A DNA stretch of 64,000 bases, from positions 248,001 to 312,000 of the forward strand of contig NZ_CP107785.1 in NCBI RefSeq assembly GCF_036345915.1, given 5' to 3'. The stretch comes from Nocardia sp. NBC_00565. Lineage in GTDB: Bacteria > Actinomycetota > Actinomycetes > Mycobacteriales > Mycobacteriaceae. The notes under the pieces are model-generated. The model saw only the letters and a program-made list of their open reading frames with translations, made no database searches and was not told the origin of the DNA. Of the stretch, positions 64,000 to 64,000 are shown piece after piece; position 1 is the stretch's first letter; the number at the start of each line of letters is the position of its first letter. The translations under genes were made by a program, and so were the position numbers.

Positions 64000-64000
64000 G

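Overview
The window is high-GC DNA with dense genes, many GTG starts and strongly GC-ending codons. Its order of conserved genes matches, from memory, the Mycobacterium tuberculosis segment running from Rv2360c/uppS/recO through amiA2, era, ybeY, phoH1, rsmE, dnaJ2, hrcA, hemN and sirA-cysH to the subI-cysTWA sulfate transporter. Together with leaderless cysteine-type leader ORFs, Hsp70-like membrane proteins and many TetR/LysR-regulated accessory cassettes, this points to a mycolic-acid actinobacterium, most likely Nocardia. The genus call is inference; no rRNA or tRNA gene is present.

Layout. 1-5 kb: the end of an M48 protease, then a leaderless small ORF and the sulfate/thiosulfate ABC transporter subI-cysT-cysW-cysA. 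5-15 kb: accessory DNA with a secreted protein, two paralogous membrane-tethered Hsp70-like ATPases, an AurF-type di-iron oxygenase operon with its own ferredoxin/reductase, an SDR, and a duplicated gene end. 15-20 kb: a HAD phosphatase, a VOC protein with divergent WYL regulator, and a GDSL hydrolase/MFS pair with divergent TetR. 20-26 kb (minus): the assimilatory sulfate operon sirA-cysH-cysD-cysN-CbiX, headed by a Cys-codon leader ORF and a hairpin. 26-33 kb: hemW, small genes, remnants, then hrcA-dnaJ-rsmE. 33-39 kb: a membrane protein/metal-dependent hydrolase pair with TetR, a zinc-ribbon protein, and an MFS/LysR pair. 39-45 kb: phoH (carrying an intein), ybeY, a CNNM/CBS protein, a deaminase-like protein and era. 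45-54 kb: a broken Ser/Thr kinase gene, a large receptor-like membrane protein, an amidase, a hydrolase/TetR operon, LysR/MFS, a VanX-like lipoprotein and a HIT protein. 55-64 kb: recO, uppS, a YbjN-like protein, an ABC exporter with two-component system, TetR/membrane protein, and a partial lipoprotein.

How the genes work together. Sulfate is imported by SubI-CysTWA, activated by CysDN, reduced by CysH (as APS reductase) and SirA, with CbiX supplying siroheme. Both sulfur transcription units start with a short leaderless ORF, and the sirA one has three Cys codons followed by a stem-loop, consistent with cysteine-responsive attenuation. HrcA, DnaJ and RsmE form a stress/translation block; PhoH, YbeY, Era and RecO form an RNA- and ribosome-related housekeeping block.

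The most unusual items are an intein in PhoH with the features of a class 3 intein (Ala1 plus W-C-T), the two sulfur leader ORFs, the Hsp70-like membrane proteins, two independent 3'-end gene echoes, and a 950-residue protein joining a cytoplasmic domain to an extracytoplasmic type 1 periplasmic-binding fold.
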